DNA of 36,930 nucleotides from an uncultured Verrucomicrobiota bacterium (GCA_903835555.1 CAILNN010000017.1:1-36930), one strand, 5' to 3'; shown: positions 1 to 8,294, numbered from the stretch's first letter. Numbers and translations: made by a program. Notes: a model not told the origin generated them from the sequence alone.

Positions 1-1
1 C

Positions 2-166
2 GTGTTCGTCACTGCCTTCGAGAACCGCCGCACCATGCAGACCTTCGTCGCACAGATTGCCTGGGAATCCGAAGTCTGGATCGCCGAGGATCCCAACCAC
101 ATGATCCACTTCAATGGCGAGCGATTTCTCGGGCCGTATCCGGACGTGATGCCGACGAAGCCATGA
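2..166 (+). CDS. C-terminal fragment of a probable BsuBI/PstI-type restriction endonuclease (5' end outside window)
   Basis: An open frame enters from the left edge and stops at the TGA at 164-166, giving about 54 residues. It contains [11 protein letters not shown] followed by [14 protein letters not shown]. From memory, this Trp-Glu-x-Glu-Val-Trp and His-x-Ile-His-Phe-Asn-Gly-x-x-Phe-Leu-Gly-Pro-Tyr pattern resembles the C-terminal end of BsuBI/PstI-family type II restriction endonucleases. No search was run, so the family name is tentative. The frame is intact up to its stop, and the kinase gene starts 54 bp downstream on the same strand, so the two could be co-transcribed. The nearby hsdR remnant supports a restriction or defence setting. 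Confidence 0.55.
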   Translation: MFVTAFENRRTMQTFVAQIAWESEVWIAEDPNHMIHFNGERFLGPYPDVMPTKP

Positions 167-220
167 ACAACGCTCTCCACTAATGGGAAAAGCACAACTC
201 CATCGCCACAAGTAGCCTCT

Positions 221-1900
221 ATGGATCGTTCCCGAATCATTGAAAAACTAGCTGCTTCTAAACTTGTCGCACGCGGCAACACTTACACGATCAAGCGTGA
301 GTTGGGTCGCGGGGGAAATGGCGTTGCGTTCCTCTGCGTTTCCGAGGGTGGCGATGAGGTTGTCTCGAAGGTCTACATTCCTCCTGACACTCGCGATTTG
401 GACGAGAATTCCTTCAAACGGTTTGAGAACGAAATCACACTGACTCACAAGCTGAAGCATCCATACATCGTCCCATCCATCGGATCCGCTTACGCGCATA
501 TCGGTGCCTACAAACTGCCGTTCTACTTGATGCCACTCGCCGCCGGAACCCTCCGAGGCGAAGTCCGGAATGACGCAGACCCTCAACAAATCGAACGAAA
601 ACTGCGCCTTTTTCTCCGCGCTGCGTTTGGTGTCGCCTGCCTGCACTCTCACGGAATCGTGCACCGCGATCTCAAACCCGAGAATATTTTGATGAGCAAG
701 CACGGTATTCCTTGGGTTGCTGACCTCGGAATCGCTCATGTAAGCGGTGACTTCGTCACCGTCAGCCTCAAGACGGCTGAGGACGAACGGTTGATGAATC
801 GCGATTACTATGCCCCTGAGCAGCGGTTTGGGAAGGCAACCCTCGTTGACCATCGCGCTGACATTTACGCGCTTGGATGTATCCTCTACGAACTGCTGAC
901 TTCATTTCCGCCAGTGAGAGCCAATGCGCCCAAGCTCGGAAGCCTCTTTCCGGTCTTCAAACCCATTGAGCCTGTTTGGGAAAGGATGACGGCTTGGGAA
1001 CCGGCTGACCGCTACCCTCAAATTGAAGAAGCGTTGGAAGATCTTTCAATGGCCTTCGGTTTGACGCTAGCGACGCTCCGAGGTGTCGCGGGAATGAAGA
1101 ATCCTGACGTCACTGAAATGTCCAAGCTGCTTCGCGCCCAAAACCTCGCGCGGAGGCAACAAGGACTTGAACTCGCTGTTCGTCTCGGCAAATCCGCACT
1201 TCCTACGCTCCACTCTTTGATTGGACACTCCAAACATGATGTTCGCAATTGGTGCGCAAAAGCGCTGGGTGCGATTGCTGATGGAGGTTCGGTTCAATAC
1301 CTTGTTGCTGGTCTATACAACTCGCAGACTGGCCGCCGTTCACGATTCGAATCCTTTGTGTCAGGCGCAGCTGACGCTCTGAGCCTTTTTCCGCCGGATG
1401 ATCGTCTCCGTGGGTTGGGAAGCGTGACTCAACCGGTCGAAGTGAGTGCGGTGGCAACAGTGTTGGGAGAGTTACGTTCCACGGCTGCTTACGACGCCGT
1501 CAGTAACCTGAGAATAAAGACCTTTCTTACAAGCGACTATGGGTGCGCCACTTTCAAACTGCTCTGTCGGATAGATCCCGAGCGAGCTTGGCTGGAAATA
1601 GAGGATTATGCGAAAACACACCTCAACGAGATCGGTTCGCTGATTGATGGTCTTACGCCAGCTCGTCAGGCGACGCTTCTTTCTATGTGGATCAATGGTG
1701 GGCCGGATTACGGCTGGCGCTTCGAATACATGATCAACGCGGTAGGAAAAGCGGCCTTGGAGAACACGACCCGAACATCACTGTTTGATGCTGTCGGGCG
1801 GCAACTTGATTCATACAAGGGCGACGCGCACGAATTGCGTAAGATGCGAACTCTTCTCGAGGCGAAGCGGAAGTCTTTCGCCGACCAAACGAGACAGTAA
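221..1900 (+). CDS. Serine/threonine protein kinase with HEAT-like C-terminal region
   Basis: This is a 559-residue Hanks-type kinase that should transfer ATP phosphate to Ser/Thr. All core motifs are visible: Gly-rich loop GRGGNG at 29-34, VSK with Lys50, catalytic HRDLKPEN at 148-155, DLG (a DFG variant) at 168-170, APE at 198-200 and DIYALG at 213-218. The enzyme is therefore predicted to be active. Residues about 315-370 look like a HEAT-repeat pair ([16 protein letters not shown], then [14 protein letters not shown]). The rest of the C-terminus is helical and unrecognised. No transmembrane helix or PASTA domain is seen, so it is probably cytosolic. The start ATG has no clear Shine-Dalgarno. 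It lies between a restriction endonuclease tail and an hsdR fragment, which suggests a defence-associated or mobile kinase rather than a housekeeping PknB; that role is inference. Confidence 0.88.
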   Translation: MDRSRIIEKLAASKLVARGNTYTIKRELGRGGNGVAFLCVSEGGDEVVSKVYIPPDTRDLDENSFKRFENEITLTHKLKHPYIVPSIGSAYAHIGAYKLPFYLMPLAAGTLRGEVRNDADPQQIERKLRLFLRAAFGVACLHSHGIVHRDLKPENILMSKHGIPWVADLGIAHVSGDFVTVSLKTAEDERLMNRDYYAPEQRFGKATLVDHRADIYALGCILYELLTSFPPVRANAPKLGSLFPVFKPIEPVWERMTAWEPADRYPQIEEALEDLSMAFGLTLATLRGVAGMKNPDVTEMSKLLRAQNLARRQQGLELAVRLGKSALPTLHSLIGHSKHDVRNWCAKALGAIADGGSVQYLVAGLYNSQTGRRSRFESFVSGAADALSLFPPDDRLRGLGSVTQPVEVSAVATVLGELRSTAAYDAVSNLRIKTFLTSDYGCATFKLLCRIDPERAWLEIEDYAKTHLNEIGSLIDGLTPARQATLLSMWINGGPDYGWRFEYMINAVGKAALENTTRTSLFDAVGRQLDSYKGDAHELRKMRTLLEAKRKSFADQTRQ

Positions 1901-1901
1901 T

Positions 1902-2211
1902 GGCAATGCGGTGCCCGAGCTGGGCCCGCGGCAGAACATTGTCGTCATCGCGGATGAAGCGCACCGCAGCCAGTATGGGTTCGGCGGCAAGGTGAATGAG
2001 AAGACCGGCAAAATGTCCTACGGCTTCGCCAGCAACCTGCGCGATGCCCTGCCGAATGCGTCGTTCATCGGGTTGACTCCCTCGCTGCCGCCGCTCGGTC
2101 GGGTTGCGCCCAATGCTGCGCATTGTCTCTGTCGGTCGGCCCAGCCTTCCTCCAGTCACCGGCACGCCCATTGAGAAGACGGACGCGAACACGCGGGCGG
2201 TCTTCGGCGAT
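1902..2211 (+). pseudogene. hsdR: hsdR remnant (type I restriction enzyme R subunit, helicase motif II/III region)
   Basis: Starting one base after the kinase stop, frame 3 reads [22 protein letters not shown] and continues to [11 protein letters not shown] at 2078. This is the Walker B DEAH box and the following segment of type I restriction HsdR translocases. In intact HsdR the next residues are GTPIE. Here that continuation ([17 protein letters not shown]) resumes at 2161-2211 in a different frame, after an 82-bp interruption, and then meets a TAG. Only about 75 of roughly 1000 codons remain, with no N-terminal nuclease domain and no C-terminus, so the fragment is non-functional. The sharp junction with the kinase 3' end suggests a deletion or insertion boundary at about 1901. 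Confidence 0.85.
2079..2160. other. 82-bp segment interrupting the hsdR remnant
   Basis: Relative to the expected FIGLT-GTPIE join, 82 bp intervene and shift the reading frame by one. The segment is GC-rich and contains a perfect small palindrome, CAATGC-TGC-GCATTG, around 2110-2124. Short inverted repeats TGACT/AGTCA lie at or near its two edges. It may be a small palindromic repetitive element inserted into hsdR. I see no second copy in this window. Confidence 0.5.
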
Positions 2212-2406
2212 TAGCCGATCATCCCAAGTGGAGCCGCTGGCGGTTGTCTCGGGAGTTGTGCGCCCATTGGAATTGGTGTGATGGGGTTGGAGCACCCAAA
2301 GATATGGCGGCTCGTACCCTGTTATTAAAGCTGGCTCAGCGGGGTTATACCTAGGCCGATGGCCAATGCTGATATGAGATCGCACCGTTGGTGCTTTGGA
2401 AGGCAA

Positions 2407-2549
2407 ATGTTCGCCAAGGAAGCAGAGGTTCCATTCAGGGAGGTTGCCCAACTCAAAGCCCTCCGTGCGAAGATTCATGAGCGAACGCGGGGGAAAAGGC
2501 GTTGACGGATGCCGAGGTAATGTTGGCGATTGCAAAGAAACGCCGATGA
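2407..2549 (+). pseudogene. Frameshifted remnant of a short gene upstream of the AbrB-like remnant
   Basis: Two frames read as one protein-like stretch. An ATG at 2407 gives AEVPFREVAQLKALRAKIHE and then hits TGA. Shifting frame near 2495-2505 continues as ALTDAEVMLAIAKKRR and ends in a TGA at 2547-2549. That stop overlaps the next ATG as ATGA, an arrangement typical of translationally coupled operon pairs. This suggests an antitoxin-sized or regulator gene broken by a 1-base indel. The family is not recognised. Confidence 0.35.
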
Positions 2550-2695
2550 CATTCAAGAATGTGGTCGATGCGTCGGTCGGAAATTCAGTGGGCACAGTGA
2601 TCTCAAAGGAAGCCCTTGCTCGGATGAACGTCCAATCGGGTGATATTCTTTACCTATCGGTAGGCGCGCAGTGCGGGTATTTCGCTATCCGATGA
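2546..2695 (+). pseudogene. AbrB/MazE-like antitoxin DNA-binding domain, probably truncated
   Basis: The 49-codon frame contains GNSVGTVISKEALARMNV followed by QSGDILYL. This matches the swapped-hairpin AbrB/MazE/SpoVT fold pattern (GNSxGxxxPKExLxxxxxxxGDxLxL), here with Ile-Ser in place of Leu-Pro. Full antitoxins of this kind usually continue with a C-terminal toxin-binding tail of 20-35 residues. Here the frame stops after CGYFAIR, so it appears to be cut. No toxin gene follows. Its 3' end overlaps the tail of the convergent propeller-amidohydrolase gene by 42 bp, suggesting it was truncated by a rearrangement. Confidence 0.5.
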
Positions 2696-5600
2696 AGGCG
2701 AGCCGCACCCGGGAAGGCCACAACCGGCGCATCCGGCCATTTGTTTGGATACAGCGTGAGAGGAAAGTAAGCGCTCGAAAAAGAATGGACGCCGATTTTT
2801 TGTCCGTGGGGCGATTTCATTCATGGTCATCGAGTCGTAGACGCGACCGTTCAGGATGGTGAATTTGACCGAATCGGAATTGTGAATGTCGGTCAAGGGA
2901 TTGCGGTCGAGTACGATGATATCGGCCAACTTTCCCGGTTCGATCGAACCGATGTCTTTGTCGAGCCCGAGGTATTTCGCGCCATGGATGGTGCCGCACT
3001 TAAGGGCGTCGATGGGTCGCATGCCACTTTGCGCGATGAGCCAGAGTTCCCACTGGGAACCGAGCCCAGCCAACTGGCCATGAGCGCCCAGTTGGACCGT
3101 AGCTCCTGCTTCGACGAGGGATTTGCCGATGGAGGCGCTCCGGAGGATGTTGTAATCCTCATCGCTGGCCATGGAACGTCTGCGGGAGCGAGGATCGATC
3201 AATTGCTTCGGAGTAAAGTTGAGCAGCTTCTCGTGTTTCCAGACATCCATGTGCTGATACCAGTAGTGCTCTCCATCGAGCCCACCGTAGCCAACAATCA
3301 ACGTGGGAGTATACCCGGTGGCGCTTGCCCCCCAGAATTGGACGACATCCTGGTAGACGTGATCCACCGGAAGGGAATGTTCAACGCCGGTATGCCCATC
3401 GGCCACCATGGTCAGGTTATGCTGCAAGAGGGAACCACCTTCGGGAACAACCATCATGCCGAGTTGACGGGCTGCCTCGATGACCTGCTGGCGCTGGTCG
3501 CGTCGCGGTTGGTTGTAGGACTTCACACTAAAGGCACCAACCGCCTTCATACGCCGCAGGTGAAACAAGGCATCGTCGAGACTATCGATTTGGGCTTTGA
3601 AAGTGCCGGTGGCACCATAAAGGATGGTGCCGGTCGAGAAGGTTCGAGGCTGAACGATCACCCCGGCACGTTGCATCTCGCTCGCGCTGAAGATGCTCTC
3701 CGTGTCGTTGGACGGATCGTGAACGGTGGTGACACCAAAAGCCAGGTCGGCGTAGCGCCCCCAGTTTTGTTGTGGGGTGATGCCGTCCTGCCCCTGGGCT
3801 CCATGAGCATGAACGTCGATGAATCCGGGCATGACGGTCTTCCCCGAACAATCCAACACCCGTGTGTCTTCCGGAATTTTGACGGTATCGCGGGTTCCAA
3901 TGGCGATAATTCGATTTTGCTGAATCAGGACCACGCCGTCTTCAATCACTTCGTCGCCCTTCATCGTGATGACTCGTCCGCCGACCAAAGCCACGATCCC
4001 CTCCGGGAGGTCTGCCTTTTGCTTGAACGCAATGTTTAACCCGACTGGTTTCGGTTCCTCTTTCTTTTCCGATTTATTTGCGCCCGCGGCGTCATCAGGC
4101 TTGGAATCAGCTTTGGGTGCCGCGGCAGCCGCAGTGTCGTTTTTATTGAACTGTTCCAGACGCTTTTCCGACGCCTTTTGGGCAGCTTTCGCAACGGCAT
4201 CTTCGACGCTTTGGGTGAAAAGTTCAGGTCCGAGGGACCAGTGGAGATTCTTTGAATTGCCAGACCAGGAAAGATTTGACCCTGCTTCGCTGGTAACCTT
4301 GTAAACTGGGACACTCGATGATTTTGGCCCAACATCAATGGGGCGACCGGTCATCAATAACGGGGTCATGTATACGTTGAATCGCTCCGCCCAAGCGACC
4401 CAAGTTCCATCGGGGGAAACTCGAATCTCGGTGCCATTGGCACTCGAAAGATGCGTTCGTTCCTCGGTGCCGTTCAGCGAAATGCTGAATAGTTTAAGGT
4501 TTTCATTTTCCTTGTCGGGATCGCTCGTGATGAGGAAGACCCGATCGTTCTCGGCCCCGAATTGAGGATTCGTGCCTTTTCCCGTGATGCGTATCGCTTT
4601 GCCACCAGTGGCAGGTGCCCAATAGATGCCCGGTTCCGAGGCGTAAACTCCGGCAAGGAGATGTCCGCCGGTGATTTTGCCGAAGACGATTTTCGAACCA
4701 TCCGGAGAGAAAACGGGATCGACGTAGTGTCCGGGACGGCTGGTGATCACCCGGCTCTCCCCTCCCCCAGCACTCACGATCCGGATACTGCCGAGTTCTT
4801 CATCGTCCCAGGCGACGTAGACAAGGGACGAGCCATCTCGCGACCACGAGGGCATGAACTCAAAGTGGTTGGTGTCGGTTGTGATTCGGGTAGGCTGGCC
4901 CTCGGGTAGGCTTCGGAGATAAAGGTGGCCCAAAGCAGAATAGGCGACTGCATCCCCCTTCGGCGACACCGTCACTCCGCGCAGCATTTTAACATCAAAC
5001 TCCAGCGGGGCGACATCGACCGGCACACGAACGGTCGGCATGAGTGTGCGATCCCCTTTTACGTGGAAGGGAATCTCGGTGACCGCTTTGGAGGCGATGT
5101 CCAATCGATGAATCTTTCCTTGAGCGTAGTAGACAATGGCGTCCGATCCGGGAAGCCACGCCAGGGTGGGATAGACCCCGTGGATGGCCCAGGTTTCCTG
5201 CATGTCCCGTTCCAAGGTATCGATCAGTTTGTGGACCTCACCGGTCTCGATATCCTGAATGAAGAGGCAGGTTTTAAAGCGGTCGCGACGGACAAAGGCC
5301 AGGTGTTTGCCATCGGGTGACGGGGTTGGGCGGACCGCACCACCGGGACCGGTGATCCAGTTTTCAGTCTCGCCCTTGATGCGATCCAGGCGGGAGATGA
5401 TGTAAATCTGGCCGTTGCTATCCTTATTGTATTCAAACGCTCCGCCCGGGGTGGCGTCCCACGAGTAGTAGAGGTATCGGCCGTCGGGCGAAAAGGCAGG
5501 TTCACCCACGTCTTTTTGCTCATTTGGCTTTACGGTCATTTGCAGGCCGTCACTGGCTCCACCATCCACACCAGCAATGGAATAAAGCCACATTTCTCCC

Positions 5601-6190
5601 GAACCGAGGGAACGACGGGAGCTAAAATGTTTGCGGGCAACGATGTATTTGCCATCCGGGGTCCAAGCTGGAGAGTTCAGCAATCGATAGGACTCCTGGG
5701 TGATCTGGCGGAGTCCAGAATCCTTGGGATTCTGGTCCGCCGTGGCGTCCGAACGGATGACCCAAATGTTATCGCCACCGCCCCGATCGCTGGTAAAGGC
5801 GATCCATTTACCATCCGGGCTGAAACGGGGCTGCATATCCCACGCCAGGCCGCCGGTCACCGCGCGGGCGTCGCCGCCGTGGATTGGCATCATGTAGAGA
5901 TCACCCAAGAGGTCGAAGGCAATCACGGAACCATCGGGGGAGACATCGACGTTCATCCAGGTGCCCTCCGACACATCAATAGTCGCCGATTTCGCTTTAT
6001 CGAAACCAGCGGGCTTGGAGACGTCCCATTTTTCGGACTTACTTTCCTTTTTTGGAGGAGTCGCCGCCCCGGTTGTCAGCTCGGAAGGGGGTTTGGGTTC
6101 GTCCGCCCGGCCCGGCGTGACGCCAAAAGCGAAGCCAATCGTGATGACGGCTGCAAACAGACAGGAGGAGTGATAATTGGGTATCTTCAT
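2654..6190 (-). CDS. Secreted TolB-like beta-propeller / amidohydrolase fusion
   Basis: The protein has about 1178 residues. It begins with a Sec-type signal peptide (MKIPNYHSSC, then a hydrophobic stretch, then GRADEP), so it acts outside the cytoplasm. Residues about 60-640 hold repeated WD40-like PD40 blades (VSPDGSVIAFD, FSPDGKWIAFTSD, FSPDGRYLYYSW and others), as in TolB and prolyl-oligopeptidase propellers. A low-complexity Ala/Lys/Glu linker follows at about 670-715. The C-terminal amidohydrolase domain carries HAH near residue 793, a candidate carboxylated Lys in SVKSYNQ near 890, VEH near 938 and GAHGQ near 1037. It ends with IEPGKLADIIVLD, typical of imidazolonepropionase-like enzymes. 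The substrate is unknown. An upstream ATG at 6211 is possible, but the 6190 start has AGAG just upstream and begins the signal peptide. The C-terminus has a Cys/Gly cluster, CAGCGLPGCG. Confidence 0.9.
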   Translation of the reverse strand: MKIPNYHSSCLFAAVITIGFAFGVTPGRADEPKPPSELTTGAATPPKKESKSEKWDVSKPAGFDKAKSATIDVSEGTWMNVDVSPDGSVIAFDLLGDLYMMPIHGGDARAVTGGLAWDMQPRFSPDGKWIAFTSDRGGGDNIWVIRSDATADQNPKDSGLRQITQESYRLLNSPAWTPDGKYIVARKHFSSRRSLGSGEMWLYSIAGVDGGASDGLQMTVKPNEQKDVGEPAFSPDGRYLYYSWDATPGGAFEYNKDSNGQIYIISRLDRIKGETENWITGPGGAVRPTPSPDGKHLAFVRRDRFKTCLFIQDIETGEVHKLIDTLERDMQETWAIHGVYPTLAWLPGSDAIVYYAQGKIHRLDIASKAVTEIPFHVKGDRTLMPTVRVPVDVAPLEFDVKMLRGVTVSPKGDAVAYSALGHLYLRSLPEGQPTRITTDTNHFEFMPSWSRDGSSLVYVAWDDEELGSIRIVSAGGGESRVITSRPGHYVDPVFSPDGSKIVFGKITGGHLLAGVYASEPGIYWAPATGGKAIRITGKGTNPQFGAENDRVFLITSDPDKENENLKLFSISLNGTEERTHLSSANGTEIRVSPDGTWVAWAERFNVYMTPLLMTGRPIDVGPKSSSVPVYKVTSEAGSNLSWSGNSKNLHWSLGPELFTQSVEDAVAKAAQKASEKRLEQFNKNDTAAAAAPKADSKPDDAAGANKSEKKEEPKPVGLNIAFKQKADLPEGIVALVGGRVITMKGDEVIEDGVVLIQQNRIIAIGTRDTVKIPEDTRVLDCSGKTVMPGFIDVHAHGAQGQDGITPQQNWGRYADLAFGVTTVHDPSNDTESIFSASEMQRAGVIVQPRTFSTGTILYGATGTFKAQIDSLDDALFHLRRMKAVGAFSVKSYNQPRRDQRQQVIEAARQLGMMVVPEGGSLLQHNLTMVADGHTGVEHSLPVDHVYQDVVQFWGASATGYTPTLIVGYGGLDGEHYWYQHMDVWKHEKLLNFTPKQLIDPRSRRRSMASDEDYNILRSASIGKSLVEAGATVQLGAHGQLAGLGSQWELWLIAQSGMRPIDALKCGTIHGAKYLGLDKDIGSIEPGKLADIIVLDRNPLTDIHNSDSVKFTILNGRVYDSMTMNEIAPRTKNRRPFFFERLLSSHAVSKQMAGCAGCGLPGCGSPSSDSEIPALRAYR

Positions 6191-6531
6191 CTGCTCTCGT
6201 TTCGGGCGCATTATTCCGAACTACTGTGATTCGTCCGCTTCGGGGAATAGGCTCTATTCCTTCGACGCTTTCGGCAAATACCAAAACGACGAATCCCTCA
6301 CGTTCTTTCCCGCACAGCGCAACGCGGCGAAGCGGCTCATTTCAGTGTAAGCGGCTCGTCTATGTTTGCCCGCGGGTACGCAGACCGTGGCACCGTGTTG
6401 CGCGCGGACGGCAGCGCCGGTTAGACAGAGGTTCAGTGCAACCGGTCGGAGCACCAGGACGGAAGAAGCCGTGCGGTGACTGAACTGCAAAGATGCGCGG
6501 GGTGCAAGGGGAGTCGTGATACCACGCGGCG
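6191..6531. other. Intergenic region, no convincing gene
   Basis: This is GC-rich sequence upstream of the propeller-amidohydrolase gene. Short frames exist on both strands but none has a recognisable protein pattern. It should contain the promoter of the minus-strand gene, but I cannot place one with confidence. Confidence 0.4.
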
Positions 6532-6682
6532 GCAGGCCGGAACTGCGGTCGTCCTCTACCGCTTTTTGCCTCGCAAACGAACGTGCCCGACAGCAACTCT
6601 GGTTGCCATCGATTTTAGGGCCGTTTCCAAAGCGCCAGAGGGCTGGCGCAGTCCACGACCTGGCGGAAATCCCCTGGCTCCA
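6532..6682 (+). repeat. Dispersed repeat family D, copy 1
   Basis: It contains the block TGCGGTCGTCCTCTACCGCT followed about 60 bp later by CCGTTTCCAAAGCGCCAGAG, then GGCGCAGTCCACGACCTGGC and a CCCTGGCTCCA ending. The same two blocks recur in the same order at 19840-20008 and, reverse-complemented, at 31378-31560. It is non-coding. Confidence 0.75.
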
Positions 6683-6831
6683 TGACTATGATCGGACCAC
6701 CACCGGAACACGGGAAAAGCAAACCGCGCACCCCGGCGGGGTGCCAGCACCCACCATTTCGACTCTGGGTGAGTAGTGGCACAATTGCCGAACGCTCTGG
6801 GCATCGCAAGGTTATCAGGATAGGTACGCTT

Positions 6832-6922
6832 GCATCCCTTCAGGATGCGGGAACGATGGGATCGTTCGATCCGGTGGTATCGCTCGTGCCTCGCTCGACC
6901 AGCGGCTATTTCGGAGCCTTTC
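6832..6922. repeat. GCATCC hairpin plus dispersed repeat family C, copy 1
   Basis: A small hairpin GCATCC-CTTCA-GGATGC at 6832-6848 is followed at 6869 by ATCCGGTGGTATCGCT and a GACCAGCGGCTATTTCGGAG tail. The GGTGGTATCGCT...GGCTA...GCC pattern recurs at 17203-17285 and 27535-27625, each time downstream of a coding region. Confidence 0.65.
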
Positions 6923-6946
6923 TCGTCGATCTGCGTGAACAGCAGG

Positions 6947-7120
6947 CTCAGGACTCCTGACCTCTTGGAAGTGGGGTGGCCCCCGACACGGTAAAAAAGG
7001 GACCGCCGAGCAGACTAAAAGTCTGCGATACAGCAGACTAGAAAGTCTGCGCTAAGTCGAGATAGACCACCTTTTTTCCATCCTCACGATCACTCAAAGC
7101 GCTAGGTCAGGAGTCCTGAG
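6947..7120. repeat. Pair of inverted 17-bp repeats around repeat A copy 1
   Basis: CTCAGGACTCCTGACCT at 6947-6963 is the exact reverse complement of the 17 bases at 7104-7120. Each arm is itself nearly palindromic (TCAGGA-N-TCCTGA). The enclosed 140 bp carry repeat A copy 1 and no gene. The layout is like a small non-autonomous element. Confidence 0.6.
7001..7055. repeat. Dispersed repeat family A, copy 1 (double hairpin)
   Basis: GACCGCCGAG is followed by two short stem-loops, GCAGACT-AAA-AGTCTGC and GCAGACT-AGA-AAGTCTGC, then GCTAAG. The same ordered pattern appears at 20189-20235 and 24840-24900 with compensated stem changes (AGGTCT/AGACCT, GCAGGCT/AGCCTGC). The change of sequence with retention of pairing argues that the folded form matters. 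Confidence 0.75.
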
Positions 7121-7385
7121 GCAATTGGCGTCCATATCCATCATCGTAAGAGAGTGCCTATCCGCGATCAGGCGGTCCACTTACACCCCATTATTGTCTT
7201 CGGGATGACGTCATTTTTCGGCGTCCTTGTTGCTTTGTGGGTCGTACAAATTGTTGCCGCCTGCTCCAGTAACGATGTGGAGGAACCCCGGGCGGCGGAA
7301 GCAGAATATCGCGACGCATTTGCCCCAGGCCATGTTCTTGGTGAAGACCGAGCCACACAAGCCGAAATTCCCATCACTTCGGCAT

Positions 7386-7595
7386 TTATTCATTCACAGT
7401 GAAGCCGACTTTGATGGTCACCTGCCAGTGGCGCACCTTTCCATCTTCGATATTGCCCCGGGTTTCAACTAGCTGAAACCAAGACAGATTCTGGATGGTT
7501 TTGTGCGCCCGCGCAATGGCCTTGTCCACCGCATCCTCGATGGAGGTGGTGGAAGTTCCGGTAAGTTCAATGAGCTTATAGATTGGGTCGTTCAT
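7386..7595 (-). CDS. Dodecin (flavin-binding dodecamer)
   Basis: This 69-residue protein has the full dodecin pattern: YKLIELTGTSTTSIEDAVDK, then LSWFQLVETRGNIEDGKV and a final QVTIKVGFTVNE. Dodecins form hollow dodecamers that store or buffer flavins in the cytosol. Trp39 in LSWFQ is the position that stacks on the isoalloxazine ring in bacterial dodecins. The length is typical. The next gene upstream on this strand, a flavin-dependent nitroreductase-like protein, starts about 80 bp away. The pair may therefore share a flavin or redox theme; this is inference. No SD is evident; the leader is pyrimidine-rich. Confidence 0.93.
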   Translation of the reverse strand: MNDPIYKLIELTGTSTTSIEDAVDKAIARAHKTIQNLSWFQLVETRGNIEDGKVRHWQVTIKVGFTVNE

Positions 7596-7676
7596 AACCA
7601 GTAAAGAGTCGCGAAGGAGGAGAGAGGCAAGGCGTATTTGTGGTGTTTCAGGAAGGACATACTTTATCCCAATCTT

Positions 7677-8294
7677 TCAGGAATCAACCGTTTTCAGGAG
7701 TGTTGCCGAATGGCCCCACTTCCCTGTGAAAACAAATTTTTCCAAAGGCTTCCGCTGTCGCGGCGTCTGGTCGCGCTGCTTGAGCGCCTCCGGCAAATCA
7801 TCAGGATCGGCCTTGTATCCTATGGCCATGGCTGTCCAAGCCTCGTGATGTTCCGGGATTTTGAAAGTCTCGCGTACCTTTTCGGGAAGTATGCCAATCA
7901 TTTGATGCACCGAGAGACCACGTGTCGTTGCCTCGACCACGAGATTCCCGGCAGCCAGACCCAAGTCATGCACGGCGGCGCGATTGTCCTGGTTGTTCTT
8001 GGCAAAGCGCAAATTGACCACACCCAAGACCAGCACCGGCGCGGTCTTGGCCCACGCCTGATTCCCTTCCACAAGGCAGGAGAGCAAACGCTCGAACTCT
8101 AGGGGATATTCTTTTGTAGCAACCAGATAATTCCAAGGCTGTTCGTTGTACGAAGACGCCGCCCAGCGCGCTGCCTCAAAGAGGGAGCGGAGATCGGAAT
8201 CTGACACCCGACGTTCTTTGAATCCGTAAGGGCTCCATCGTTCCGCCAATAGACTCAAGATGGGATAATCCGGGACGGCGTGCTTTATTTCCAT
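7677..8294 (-). CDS. Nitroreductase-family FMN-dependent oxidoreductase
   Basis: This 205-residue protein follows the nitroreductase fold. The N-terminal ERWSPYGFKERRVSDSDLRS is the usual RxSxRxF entry, and AARWAASSYNEQPWNYLVAT is the phosphate/FMN-binding segment with the family's Asn-Gln-Pro-Trp. There is a central HDLGLAAGNLVVEATTRGL helix, and IPEHHEAWTAMAIGYKADP corresponds to the C-terminal vaxGxP-like strand. Members reduce nitro groups, quinones or enones with NAD(P)H. The substrate here cannot be read from the sequence. It lies upstream of, and on the same strand as, the dodecin gene. The start ATG at 8294 fixes the expected N-terminus, although no SD precedes it. Confidence 0.9.
   Translation of the reverse strand: MEIKHAVPDYPILSLLAERWSPYGFKERRVSDSDLRSLFEAARWAASSYNEQPWNYLVATKEYPLEFERLLSCLVEGNQAWAKTAPVLVLGVVNLRFAKNNQDNRAAVHDLGLAAGNLVVEATTRGLSVHQMIGILPEKVRETFKIPEHHEAWTAMAIGYKADPDDLPEALKQRDQTPRQRKPLEKFVFTGKWGHSATLLKTVDS

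Noticed and set aside
2882..4039. Long plus-strand frame opposite the propeller-amidohydrolase gene
   Set aside because: It is the antisense shadow of a clearly recognised protein on the minus strand and contains no family motif.
7001..7055. CRISPR-like array from repeated GCAGACT units
   Set aside because: There are only two short hairpin units, no spacers of regular length, and no cas genes in the window. It fits a dispersed double-hairpin repeat instead.
7121..7385. Possible small membrane protein or degraded transporter tail on the plus strand (hydrophobic stretch near 7190-7260)
   Set aside because: The hydrophobic run is short, there is no SD, and no conserved pattern continues. Similarity to AI-2E-type transporter ends was too weak to support.
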